A DNA stretch of 59,998 nucleotides from Ettlia oleoabundans (Eukaryota; Chlorophyta; Chlorophyceae; Chlamydomonadales). Below, one piece after another: positions 33,694 through 44,329 of this stretch. Position numbers and translations under genes: made by a program. Numbering within the stretch: position 1 is the first letter of the stretch; every line of letters begins with the position of its first letter. The stretch lies in the NCBI GenBank assembly GCA_019693395.1, contig JAAMXP010001106.1, positions 1 through 59,998 on the forward strand, read 5' to 3'. Under the pieces are notes generated by a model. That model had not been told where the DNA came from, did not search any database, and worked only from the letters and a program-made list of their open reading frames with translations.

Positions 33694-34293
33694 TGTGTTA
33701 TGCAGGCGAGGCTTCAATTGGCGGCCGCCCTTGCTCGACAGGCCCAAAGGTTGGAGGCAGGCCGGCAAGCGTCCAAGGTTGTCCAAGGACGTGCAAGCAG
33801 AGATGCCCCACAACTCATGGCGGTACCTAAGCTGCACATTCTCTATGGTTTCTCTCGATCTTGTTCCGAGGTTTAGGTACAGGCCCTGTTATTCAACGCA
33901 TCTCAAGCTGCCTGCCATGTGAGCCAGCGGTCCTTCCCATACTGTATTCAACTGACGCCACCTCAGTGCGGCAGCGCCTGGAGCATGCAGCCCGCTTGCA
34001 CAGGTTGACTGCACGCTGGATGCTCCCTGCTTGGTGTGCTGCGCTGTGCTCTGTATGTCGTACAAAAGTATGTCTAGAACTAAGGCTGCTTTACAAAAAT
34101 CGACTACAACGGAAAGGGAATGTGATCATGCCGCTCTGCGCAAGCGGCACCTGCCATGAGCGATCGTTCCGAGATGGCATTGCACTATGTTGAGCCGCCG
34201 GATGCTGGTGGATTGCTCCTGTGTTATCTCCACTTTCTCACCTCAACGGAGGGGTTGGGACACTTGTGCTTTCATGCAGGCGGAAGAGCCTCC
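33694..34293. other. Spacer between cupredoxin copies A and B
   Basis: Upstream region of copy A plus the 3' UTR of copy B. A TTACA (minus-strand TGTAA) lies at 34091-34095, about 200 bp past the copy B stop. Part of it (GTGCTGCGCTGTGCTCTGTA) resembles the segment about 350 bp upstream of copy B, as expected for duplicated promoters. Confidence 0.5.
34091..34095 (-). terminator. TGTAA polyadenylation signal (cupredoxin B)
   Basis: Minus-strand TGTAA about 200 bp beyond the stop codon of copy B. Confidence 0.45.
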
Positions 34294-35811
34294 TCAAGGG
34301 TTGCATGTGATAGCAATAATCTGCCCAGCAGGACAGTGCGCATCCACGGGGCACGCATAGTAGTGCTGCAGTACACTTGAAAGGGGGACGCACAAATAAA
34401 GCTGGAAAGCAGTCAGGGACAGGGGGGGTCGCGGGCGGCGGCGGGCGGGCGCGCAATTGCTCCGCCTCTGTCGCTACTGCAGGTGCAGGCAGGTAGTGCT
34501 GTGTCGAATGGCAGCAGCGAGCCGCGAAACGGAGCCTCAGATGCCCACAACAGCAGAAGCACAGTCAAACCCACTCACGTTTCCTTGGTTTTCTGGGGTA
34601 CAGGTGAACGTGAACTCGCCGCCTGCATTGGAGCCGGTTTAAAGCTTGGAGCCGTTTAGAGCGGCCACAGATTCATCCAGTAGAGTAGGACTGATAGGAA
34701 GGAAGGCAGCCCACGCGCCTTGCTGATGCTGGCGCGCCTGGCTCACACATATGTCAGATTCTTGATCCCTCCTTTACAATGTTGCAATGGCGCTGCGCTC
34801 CTCCAGCAGAGGAAACCAGGATTCAATGTTGCCGTTAAGTGCCTGCGCCTGCTCACCATCAACTGGGGGCACAATCTCGGTGAGCATCTCATTCTCCACA
34901 AACTCAGGGGGGCACTCCAGGGAACGAACCTCCCAGACACCATGCAGGCCTGCAACGGCCATAGGGCGCCACAAGCGGACACGGCGCAGCAGCATGTTGA
35001 ATCTATCAGAGATGCAGGAAAACACCATTCCCGGGACAGAAACGAGGCAAGCAGCAGCCACGGTAAGGATTGCAGACATGAAGGCAGGCGGTATGAGCAG
35101 TTGAGCAACCGTGTTTTCGAGATGAATCAAAGGAGCAGGGCGCTTACCATCCCAGTAAAGCCTCAGGCTCTCGCCCTGGTTAAGGGTGATGGGCTCATAG
35201 TTCTGGCCCTGCAGCAGCGATTGGTTGAAGGCAGCAGGAAGTGGAGAAGGCGAGGAAGAGGGACTAGCTGCGCTACTTCTGTATACCAACTTGGCTTTTG
35301 CACATTGCGCAAGCAGAACAGGCTATATTTGTTGCAATTGAACCTCAATAATGAGACCGATCCTCTATGTGTGATACTGGCGGCCCGCAGGGCACCGGTC
35401 GAAAGTTTGCCAGCAGATCCGATCCGGATGCCCCCTTAGAGGTACACCCCATGGGGTATAGTGACAGACCACCACTTACCGGGAGCCACACCAGCTCCAT
35501 CTGTGCGCCTGCAGGGGCAGGATGCAAAGGACATGTGGAGTCTTACCGTTCAGTACAGACAAACTGCCTAACAAGGTGCCATCGGCGCAGGGCAGCAGGT
35601 GCAGTGCGGCGGCGCCCATTGCAGGGCGGCAGCACACAAGGGGTGGCGCTAGCATCCAGCATGAACCGCAGCTTGCTGCCCTTATGACCAGGAAGCCAGT
35701 CATGAACAGGCACCGCTGTTGGAGTGCAAGCAAGAAGCGGCGCGGCGCACCGACAACGGCGGCGGTGGCAGCAAACACAACCAGCACTGCCCAGGCACGT
35801 TCACGCATCAT
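34294..35811 (-). CDS. Secreted cupredoxin (phytocyanin/stellacyanin-like), cluster copy B
   Basis: Small blue-copper-type protein of about 118 residues, predicted to be secreted. ATG 35811 opens a signal peptide, MMRERAWAVLVVFAATAAVV. Exons then join in phase: GAQMELVWLP, GQNYEPITLNQGESLRLYWD, GLHGVWEVRSLECPPEFVEN, EIVPPVDGGEFTFTCTPENQ, then HYYACPVDAHCPAGQIIAIT. Putative type 1 copper ligands are His in GLHGVW, Cys and His in CPVDAHC, and Gln four residues on (HCPAGQ). This gives C-x4-H-x4-Q, the stellacyanin pattern. Cys in LECPP, TFTC and AHC could form the phytocyanin disulfide. Electron transfer or cell-wall redox roles are known for the family; the role here is inferred. A TTACA at 34091 may mark the 3' end. 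Confidence 0.82.
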
Positions 35812-36796
35812 TGTGTTCTTCGGATGAAGCTCCAAGTCACAGCCACCTGTGCCCAATGTAGCCGCAGAATTTACGGCAATTTGACAGCGTCCAAGGCAGT
35901 TCACGAAATTGAGGGAAGACGGTGGTGCACCCAGCTCCTGGCAGTACAGAAGCTGCAAATATCTATGTTGGTCTGTTACTGATTACGTCATAGGCCGCCT
36001 TCCATCACTCTGATGCTTGACCTGTTTGCCAGCATCGGCTCTCTTTGGTCACTTGGTACCCGCCAGAGAAATCGGCGGCGGTTGAGGCGGCAGCGCTGCC
36101 GCCGGCACGCACAGGCCTAGCTTGACTGCGTACGAGGTTCTCTGCGCTGCGCTGTGCTGTATAAGCTCTAGTCAGACCCAAAGCACCTCCTGGTATATGA
36201 AGGGGCTGCTATACAAATAACAGAATCTGAACCCGCAAGGCCTCTGGATGCGACATGCAGCTCCAGGCTGAGAGCACTACCGGTTATTATACTGCACGAT
36301 TGTGCATGATTGAAAATATCAGTGCTCTACTGAAGAAAAAACATTTTCCTAATATGAATCTCTGATCTGTTGCCTATTATAAGGGGGTTCTGGGATACTC
36401 CATCCCAACGGAAAAAAAAGAAAAAAGAAAAGAAAAGAATAATAAGCATGGTTCCGGCCGGGGTTGGGAAGCCTTTTGGAGGGTTTTGGCTTCCTGCCAG
36501 GGACACGTAGGCCCTGGCGTGCTCACCTCACCGTTACACCCCTCAACAACTACATATCTCCATCTATGCTACACCCTCAAACCTCATCCCCACCCTTCAT
36601 CCCGCCATATCCTGCTATTCCCACCTCTCCCTCCCGGTTCGTCTCTGGTGCCGTGTCTCTCATACCACTCCTGCTTTCTATCTCTTCCCAGCTGGGCACC
36701 ACAGCTGGGCCCCTTCGGTCAAGGCCCTTCGGCCAGCTTTCATTCTTATGGATGTTTGCTCAAGTACAGGGGTGCAACAGTCAGTCAGTCAGTTAC
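35812..36796. other. Spacer between cupredoxin copies B and C
   Basis: About 1 kb. It contains an A-rich tract (36411-36446), a pyrimidine-rich stretch (about 36530-36700) and a CAGT repeat (about 36779-36795). The plus-strand open frame at 36464-37051 is pyrimidine-rich low complexity and is not supported as a gene. Confidence 0.5.
36411..36446. repeat. A-rich tract, possible retroposon tail
   Basis: GAAAAAAAAG followed by AAAAAAGAAAAGAAAAGAAT is unique in this GC-rich window. The 100 bp before it are unusually AT-rich. It could be the tail of a retroposed element, but no element body, ORF or target-site duplication was identified. Confidence 0.35.
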
Positions 36797-37312
36797 TCAT
36801 GCTTGCATGACGGCTCGAGAAGACTGGGGACTGCTCATGAGTTGCAGGTGATCTGCAATCTGCCCACGCTCGCAGTGGCCGTTCGCAGGGCATGCAAAGT
36901 AGTTCTGCAAGCAATATGCATGAGCGGAAGGCTCCCATTTGGCGCCTTGGGCATAATGCTGAAGAACACAGCACCGCTTACCGGTGCCCACATCGTTGCA
37001 CCTATGTGCCTGCAGGAAGGGCAAGTTGCAAATGTTGAATCAGGCATGTAAATTTCAGTCTGATCTGCACAGGGGTGATATATGGCGGTGGCAGCGGATT
37101 GACCGGCCAGCAGTAGGGCGGCACCACACAGGTTGTGTCTGCAGCTCCCAGGTCGCAGCCTGCACCGCCATTACTGCCGTCAACAGCCACGGTTCCCGAT
37201 ATGAGATAAGCACTGCTACTTGAGACTGCAGGGAAGGAGCAGCGCACCGACGGCGGCGGCGGCGGCGGCAGCCAGGGGAGGCAGCACTGCCCAGGCCTGC
37301 CCAGGCACGCAT
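36797..37312 (-). pseudogene. Cupredoxin cluster copy C (internally deleted relic)
   Basis: Only the first, second and last exons remain. ATG 37312 starts MRAWA, but a 10-bp tandem duplication (37287-37306) shifts the frame of the signal peptide; ignoring it, the sequence would continue VLPPLAAAAAAV like the other copies. A short second exon is recognisable by its TGGGCACCG/GTAAGC end, near 36983. The copper-loop exon NYFACPANGHCERGQI follows only about 75 bp later, so the three central exons are gone. A 2-bp deletion (near 36855) then shifts the C terminus. The axial region still reads C-x4-H-x4-Q. Confidence 0.8.
37287..37306. repeat. 10-bp tandem duplication in the signal peptide of copy C
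   Basis: CTGCCCAGGC occurs twice head to tail. Sister copies have it once. The extra 10 bp cause a frameshift. Confidence 0.85.
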
Positions 37313-38035
37313 CGTGGTGTTAGGCGCAGCTGTCAATAGATCTTTCAGGTTTAAGGCCGAATCCGTGCGCCACAAGCAGCCCTGAAAAATTTCTGGCAAC
37401 TTCTCAACTTCCAAGGATGGTAAAAGAGGTTGTGCACAACTTCGGGCAGTACAGAAGCTCCACCGTTTGCTGAAATGTGGACGCCATGTTGGAAGTGTTC
37501 ATTCATTTCCACTGGTCCTGCTGTAGGACCCGCGTTTTCAATTCACCAGCGCTGCTCAGCAAGTTAGTCTGGCCGCTGTGCCTTTGGAATCGAGGAACTG
37601 TGCATGAGGCAGGGAGCGCTGGAGGTGGCGGCAAGGTCGCCCTCCAGAAACTGCGCCTCACTGACTGTGCAATCGTGCACGAGCGCATGCACAGAAACTA
37701 CAACCACGCAGTTTGTGTTATGCTCTACATATGCCTTACACATTCTGTCCGTCCAGGTTAACAAAGCTGTGCATACAAAAGTCGAATGGGAGTACGGGGA
37801 AAGTCATGCCACCGCTCTGGAGTAGCGCTACAGCTGTCGGAGCAGGCGGCACATCGCCGCAGCAATGGGCAATAGTCCATGGTAATAAATTATGCTGCTC
37901 TTGAGTCGAACATCGCTGGCAGATGCCAAGCTTGTCACTTCTAATCTCAAGTTCCAATCCCGATCCCGATCATTGGAATGTTTGCGGAGCAGGCTGATGG
38001 AATACCCCAGCTGCCGTGCGCGGCACGCCAGCTTT
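37313..38035. other. Spacer between cupredoxin copies C and D
   Basis: About 720 bp. A TTACA at 37736-37740 (minus-strand TGTAA, about 300 bp past the copy D stop) may end the copy D transcript. Several 60-95-codon open frames overlap here, and none has gene-like features. Confidence 0.5.
37736..37740 (-). terminator. TGTAA polyadenylation signal (cupredoxin D)
   Basis: Minus-strand TGTAA about 295 bp beyond the copy D stop. Confidence 0.45.
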
Positions 38036-39472
38036 TCACATTGCGCAGGTGATCTGCACAATCTGCCCGCCCTCGCAGTGGCCGCTCACTGGGCATGCGT
38101 AGTAGTTCTGCAGCAGCCATGGCCGGGCCAACAGACAGGCAGCGGCGAGCGTTGTACACAAAGAAGCGGCATATTGGGGCGGTGGCAGAAACTCTGCAGT
38201 CAGCTGCCACTGCAAGGCGCTCTGCTTCCCTTGCACCCTGCGACATGCGCAGCAGAACGGCACGCAGTAGTGCTCCATTGGGCGGAACAGCAGAACAACA
38301 GGGCACTCACGTCACCCTCAGTCTCGGGAGCACAGGTGAAAGTCCAGTTCCCGCCTGCGCATGACAGTCCAGGAGCAGACTCAAGTTGGCTCAGCAGTCG
38401 GAGGTACTGTTGAATAGCTCCTTCTTTGTATTATGGGAAGCAGATAAGCTGGATGACGAGCAGGTTCGTCGGGCAGCCACGGCATCACGAGTCATGACCT
38501 CATGAGTGATAGATTTGCGTCTCTGACGTTGTCCTGGAGGCGGCTTGTTGCCACTGCGTGGATGTGCCCGCTCACCTTCCACTGGCGCCACAATTTCCAT
38601 AAGGCCGCTGTCCCAGTTTTCAACAAACTCAGGGGGGCATTCCATGGAGGGCACCTCCCACACGCCATGCAGGCCTGCACAGCAGCACCCGAGTAAGCCA
38701 AGCAAGCATTGCAGCGGCCCAATTACATTGCAAGCATGCAAGGGTGTCCACATGATAAGTAGCTGTGCGCGTAAGTTGCTGCACATTAGAGGCTCCACCA
38801 ACTGCCCACCTGACCACGTGAATTCCACGGTGTCGTCCATGTTGACGGTGATGGGCTCGTAATCCTCGCCCTGCAAAAGGATACGCAGAGTGACTCGTAG
38901 GCAGAATGACAAGCAAAGGGTAGCGGGCTTGCTTCATGTGTGTTGCAAGTTGCTTGCCGGGTTACCAACCCTAACCAAGGTGGTTGGGTCCCTGCAGAGG
39001 AGCTGCTGCTCAATCTGCAGAATCATCCGAAGCAGGGTCAAAAGAGCCCTGCTGCCGTGCTGCCGATAAACTAAATTGCAAGCATCAAGGTTCAACTCAC
39101 CAGAGCCCACGTCAATTCAGAGGTGGCGGCATGACTGCCTGCATGAAGGGATGCATACACATTCTTCACATAAACAGAATCTGGCCCAGTGGTGAAAGAT
39201 CACAAAAAGGGCCAATCTGCCTGGCGGGCGAGCTGATGGCAAGACTGCCAACCTGCCCGCCGTGTGGCGGGTGAGTTGACGACGCTGTTGAGCAAAATGC
39301 TTCTAGTTACGTCATGGCTCGAGCATGCGCTCTAATGCAAGGATGCAAGCAAGCAGCATTTGCCCAGCACCAACAGCACCAGCAGCAGATGAGGGAAGGG
39401 TCTGCAGGCCTGCAGTAGCTCACCAATGGCGCCAGCCGCTGCCAGGAGAGCCAAAACTGCCCAGGCACGCAT
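38036..39472 (-). CDS. Secreted cupredoxin (phytocyanin/stellacyanin-like), cluster copy D
   Basis: About 119 residues, six exons in phase from ATG 39472 to TGA 38036-38038. The signal peptide is MRAWAVLALLAAAGAIG. Then come SHAATSELTWAL, GEDYEPITVNMDDTVEFTWS, GLHGVWEVPSMECPPEFVEN, LMEIVAPVEGGNWTFTCAPE and NYYACPVSGHCEGGQIVQIT with a CAM terminus. Copper ligands as in copy B: His (LHGVW), Cys and His (CPVSGHC) and axial Gln (EGGQ). The TVEFTWS strand is closer to the usual cupredoxin V-F-W pattern than copy B's SLRLYWD, so this copy may be nearest the ancestral form. All introns are GT-AG. Secreted or cell-surface copper electron-transfer protein is the likely role. Confidence 0.85.
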
Positions 39473-40088
39473 TATAGCAACACTTCAGAGTACGGCGAAA
39501 TGGGGGAAACCACAAACAAGTAGGCACTGGCGGGACTGCAAGGATTATATAACCAGAGCGCCTTCCTCCAGCTGCTGAACTCAGCTGCAGCTAGAAAGCG
39601 TGTTGCTCTGGAAGCTTCATGCAGGCTGCAGGCAAACCTTGAAATCGGGCCTCACTTGTGCAAAGACGAGTTTAGAGCCTTGTGTGACACTCTACTCCCA
39701 TTCGCGGCAGCAGTCTGAGGTTGCTGTTTCTGCAGATAGAGGCAAGACGTCCCTGCGGCATGCCAAACCGCACTTGTGTGCTGGTGGCGGGAAGATTGGC
39801 AGTGAGCTCTGCGACACAGGTGCCATTGCCTTTGCCTGTTCAACATTACAATAATCAAAAAGGGGTGCATGTACACTATGAATGTGGTAGATGGAACAGT
39901 AAATCCAGTTTGGTTGATTTGGGTACCAAAAGCATAAAACTGTGGTCAAGGGTTGCGGGTCAAAGGTATGAGGCTGCCGTTCGAGTCAGTCAGGCCAACA
40001 GGTATCAAGCCGGTTCAACGTCGAATCATGATTGTTCAACTGCTTACAGGCTGCCCAACTTGGCACGTGCGTAGTCTACAGACTTGGT
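39473..40088. other. Spacer upstream of cupredoxin copy D
   Basis: Promoter of copy D and 3' region of the next minus-strand gene. GGATTATATAACC (about 39541-39553), some 70-80 bp upstream of the copy D start, looks like a TATA box on either strand. No further gene is seen. Confidence 0.5.
40044..40048 (-). terminator. TGTAA polyadenylation signal (secreted protein gene)
   Basis: Minus-strand TGTAA about 40 bp beyond the stop codon at 40089. Confidence 0.45.
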
Positions 40089-43000
40089 TTACGGGGCAGG
40101 GGCAGGGACGGGGGTGGGTGCAGCCACCACCTGGCTGCAGATCATAGGGTTGGTGAACACCTCGCCATCGAAGTCGCAGTAGGTCACAGTTGCGGGGTTC
40201 TCGAGTGCAGCGGTGATGTTGACGGTCTGCAGCCGGGAGAAAGTGATACAATTTAAAGGTTAGGTTTGGGTAGTAAGCGTATGTCGCTTATTAAGCAGAG
40301 CGCAGGCATGCTGGCCAGAGCACAATGAGGCAGCATGATGTGCGTTGGTCAATGCCGTGATGTGCAGCCTGTTGACAAGCAGCAGGGGGGTCTTGGCATA
40401 CTTGGGGCTGTGAGGGGCTACTGTAGCGCACGCCAGGCGTGGGGGCGTTGCCGGGGCCACCTGCGGGCACGAAAGAGCAACAACACTTATGATTGCACTG
40501 CTGGATGAGGACAGACACATCACAGATACCACCAAGGAACGACCAGGAGAGGTTGAGTGGGTTGAGATGGGGTGGGCAGGGGCCGCCGTGAGCTCAACCC
40601 TCTGGGCTGCTGCTAGCACAACGGTGGTCTATCCCACCCAGGGGGGCCGCGACAGCACAGAAAGCACATCATATCACAGTGCACAGCCTCTAGCCAACTT
40701 CTGCCCCACTTCAACTCAGCCCCCAGCCCCCAGCCACATTATCAATACCACCCCCGATCAACCCACCTGGGTTGTACAGCTGCCCATAGCCCTCCTCAGC
40801 CTGGAAAGCCTCGAGCGTGGTAAGCGCTGCTGCAGCCTTGGGGCTGCTGGCATCAATAATGATGTCAAGGTAGTTGTCATAATCCTCCTGGTAGCATTCG
40901 TCATAGCTCTCCTGCTTGCGCCCGGTGTCAGCCATGCCCACCACCTTGAGGGAGCCAAGGTCGCCGCCAAGGTCGTACTCCTCATCAGCGGTATCGAGGC
41001 GCACCTGTGACAAGGATATTACTCCCATATTTGTGGCACTGTGTTGACAAAATCTATTTGAAGAGCACTTAGAACAGAGTGGATGGGTGTGGTTGGCAGT
41101 GGCGGAGAGCAGAATCAACCAAGGCATGCAGCACACAGGCACGCTAGCGAGTAGCAAGCGGGCGAACTGAAGGTTTTTAAACTGAGCAGACGAGATGCCA
41201 CTGGCTCTGTATGGACACTGAGNNNNNNNNNNNNNNNNNNNNNNNNNNNNNNNNNNNNNNNNNNNNNNNNNNNNNNNNNNNNNNNNNNNNNAGCGCGCTG
41301 CCTTTCAACTCATTACCACCAGTACCATCTGTTGCAAGGACCAGCCGCTCACCTCATTCCCCTCGCTGTCAGTGGCCAGCAGGTAGAAGTAGTCCTCAAA
41401 GTAGGTGGGGTGGAAAGAACGCACGCCATCGGGGGTCATGCCTGCGCAAAGCGGCATGGCACAGGTCACCATCCATGAGTGGAGCGAGCGAGATGCCTTG
41501 GACTCGGAGCAGGGGTACCCCAGCAAGCGGCAGTAATTAAGCAGAGTCTGCCATATACAGCAAATCAAGTTCTAGACAAGGTACTATCCACTCACCTCCG
41601 CTGTAGAAGAGGCGCAGGCGGTAGCGCTCGCCATCAGGGCCCAGGCTGCCGTCATATGGGCCGTACAGGGCAACTCCATCGTTGGGGAAAGCTGTCTGCA
41701 ACAGGGCGGAGCAGTGAGTAGCAGGTTCAGCCCAGTATGGCGACTTCAAGCAGGTCAAGCTAAACCTATGCACGATGGTTCATGCTGGTGGGGGTGGTGA
41801 TCCAACACGCGAGCGGACAATCAACCTCCGGCTGATGGGCTGCCAGTTGCGGCGTGATTCGCAACTTAGCTGGCGCCTCACCTGGCTGACGAAGGGAGGC
41901 TGGGTGATGCCCTCTCCCACATCACTGAGGGGCGACAGCTTGGCCACCATGATGTAGGGGCCGGTGCCTTCGTCGTATGGGCTCTTGCCTGCAGCATTTC
42001 CAATAAAAAGTGTTGCACAAACAACCGGTCAATGGGTTGGGAATGGTTGATTCATATGGTCAGCAACAAACACGCCCCCCAGCTGCTGCTGTGTGGGCGC
42101 AGCAGGACAACCTTCATGCACGCCAGCTTATGCATGGCGGCTTGGATGCAAGCCACTGGGGTTTTGTGCCCTCCTGCGTAAGTTGTATAGCGCAGCCCCT
42201 CGCAAGTGAGACCATCACTCAAAAGTCATAGCACGCAGGCATGCACGCAGCCAAGGCCAACAGCAAGGGTAGGCAGACAGCAGTCAGCGATGTAAGGTAG
42301 CACCTGAGGGGTTGGTGAAGGAAAGGCCCGCTGCACTGACTGGCCCCCTGGGTCCCACCAGCTTGAGGCTCCCGTCCCCAGGAATCTCCACGCCACTCAC
42401 AAATAGGGAGCCTGGCTCTGTGCTGGGGATGCGGTTGCCAAACTTTCCAAACAGCACCAGGCAGTGACGTTCGTTAAACTCCCAGTTGGGGGAAATGCCG
42501 ACGCAAGGGGGGGTGACCTGCGGGCCAAGGGCAGATTATAAACCATCACTGGCTTAAGAGGGGCACAGCATGGCATTGTACTCACGCCCGCACCCGCACC
42601 TGCACTGCGCCTGCACCTGTAACCCACTTGCAGGCAGCGGCAACCCAGACAGGCATAGATACAGCAAGAATCAGAGTGTTGGGCCGGTTGTTCACCTTGG
42701 AGCCATCACTGAGGGTGACCACCAGGGACTCCCTTGAGATGGAGGAGGGCAGGACGGGCCAGGAGAAGCAGACGGGCAGGCCATCGTAGTTGGTGGCGGT
42801 ACAGTTGTACCTGAAGCACTCAGGCGGTACAGAAGTGTGAACGAGCATCATAGCAGGTGCACATGTGCTGGAACAGTTCCAACACACAGCAGCGGTGCAG
42901 CTGAGGCGAATGGCCGCTGGGGCAGACCCATGCGCATGGGGGGAAGGACCGGCTTGAACATATCTGAAGGCGTCTGCCTGCCCAGCAATATTGATCAATT

Positions 43001-43853
43001 TCTGCTAAGCATCGAGCGAACTTTCTGCGAGGTGTCGAGCGAGAGTTGTTACTGCAGGTAAGCTCACCCAACAGTGAACATTTGCTGCTGGGAGGCGGAA
43101 GTCAGCACGCGGTTTGACGGCTGCTGGCCGTCGGAGCACGTCACGTTCTCCCGCCAAGTGCCATTAGCAGCACGCACAATTGCCTCATCTGTGTTGTTCA
43201 GCACGCCTGCCACAGAGCAGAAGATGTTGAAGTGTCAGAAGAGAGTTGTGATCTTCATTCAGGAAGGACAGCATGGCAGGGTTTCACGTGGGTTGAGCTG
43301 GCTCGGTGCCCCCAGCCCTGCTCGGTACTTACGCCTCGCACCAGGCTTACCGATGATGTTTGTGAAGCCAAGGCCGCCCGAGAGAATCTCAGGCTTGTCT
43401 GTGAACAGGTCGGCGTTGATGATGATGTCCTGGTTGTAGGCGGCAGCCAGCTGGCTGCTCATTTGGTCGATGGAGGGAATTGTGCCAGCGGGGCCGGCAA
43501 CGGGTCCAGCAGCGACGGGTCCCATATCAGCATCAGTCGGGGCGGGTGCCCCTCCGGGGGCCTCATCATTCTGTGCGCGGCATCCCACAGCCGCCAGAGC
43601 AACTACGAGAAGAAAAGCGCGCGTCTGCAGAACAGCGGCCAAGCAACCGGACGGGCTGATACCCCTGGCGAATCGCGCTCCGCTATGTGTTGCATGTGGC
43701 AACTCGTAGCAGTTCTTGATCAAAGGAGCAGAGGCCTCAAGGTGCACGGTGCGACATGAACGCCGAGGTCGCAACTTTCGTGCATACGCAGCCCGACCCA
43801 GCGCCGGGCGGATGGTGGAGCAGCTGTCACGGTATGCTCACCTTCAGAGCCAT
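40089..43853 (-). CDS. Conserved secreted protein of unknown function
   Basis: Exon 1 is only ATGGCTCTGAAG (from 43853), followed by GTGAGC. The next exon completes a signal peptide, MALKTRAFLLVVALAAVGCR. A Pro/Ala/Gly linker follows (EAPGGAPAPTDADMGPVAAG). The body then has GGLGFTNIIGKPG, NGTWRENVTCSDG, VCFSWPVLPSSISRESLVV, VGISPNWEFNERHCLVLFG, FVSGVEIPGDGSLKLVGP, GPYIMVAKLSPLSDVGEG, PNDGVALYGPYDG, YRLRLFYSGGMTPDGVRSFH, FEDYFYLLATDSEGNE, LGSLKVVGMADTGRK, EDYDNYLDIIIDASSPK and a terminal VTYCDFDGEVFTNP with a Pro-rich tail. This order (WPVLPSS, then NERH, VGP, NDGVALYG, PDGVR) reminds me of a secreted family in fungi, from memory and without function. About a dozen exons; a 69-N gap lies in one intron. 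Confidence 0.75.
41223..41291. other. Assembly gap of 69 N
   Basis: Run of N between two exons of the secreted-protein gene. The flanking exons read cleanly, so the gap appears to be intronic, but a small exon inside it cannot be excluded. Confidence 0.95.
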
Positions 43854-44329
43854 GTTGGGACGGTATACGGTGGGGTTTGACAAGCGTTTCACTGGCCCGG
43901 ACTGCTTGTCTCCAAGTACCCTACGCCTGCAGGCCGCGTATGCATGAGCACTTTGCATGTGACCTTAAAGCAATCGATGTGCGTTTCTCGCACAATTTTC
44001 AAGGTGGGAACGTCATCCTCCAAAGAGGTGGAGGCGCTAGCGCCAGTTCTAGCGCCCACGTCCTGCTACCCGGTGTTCAGCATTGCGATTCCGGCGCATC
44101 GGGAATAAAATCAGCGCGGAGTGCTGCCAATCATTTTGCACTCTTCAGCGGGGTGCCTCTGCTTTGTGCATGGGGCAACACCAGGGCAATCCAGGCCTCT
44201 TAGAACACTGACGGACCTGACCAAGCGGATGACAGCATTTGAAAATGGTACATTTTACAGCCAGGTAATGGTTCAAGCCCCCTCTTCATGCAAGAGTTCT
44301 GAACTGCTCTGATTGGCCAGTACGCAACA
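43854..44329. other. Spacer between secreted-protein gene and TBCE
   Basis: Promoter of the secreted-protein gene and 3' UTR of TBCE. GCTAGCGCCAG and CTAGCGCC repeats lie at about 44036-44060; a minus-strand TGTAA at 44255-44259 may be the TBCE poly(A) signal. Confidence 0.5.
44255..44259 (-). terminator. TGTAA polyadenylation signal (TBCE)
   Basis: Minus-strand TGTAA about 70 bp beyond the TBCE stop codon. Confidence 0.5.

Noticed and set aside
36464..37051. 195-codon plus-strand open frame across cupredoxin copy C
   Set aside because: Its second half is the antisense of the copy C copper-loop exon and its first half is pyrimidine-rich low complexity.
44230..44300. GGTTCAAGCCCC resembling a tRNA B box
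   Set aside because: No matching A box, acceptor stem or cloverleaf could be drawn around it.
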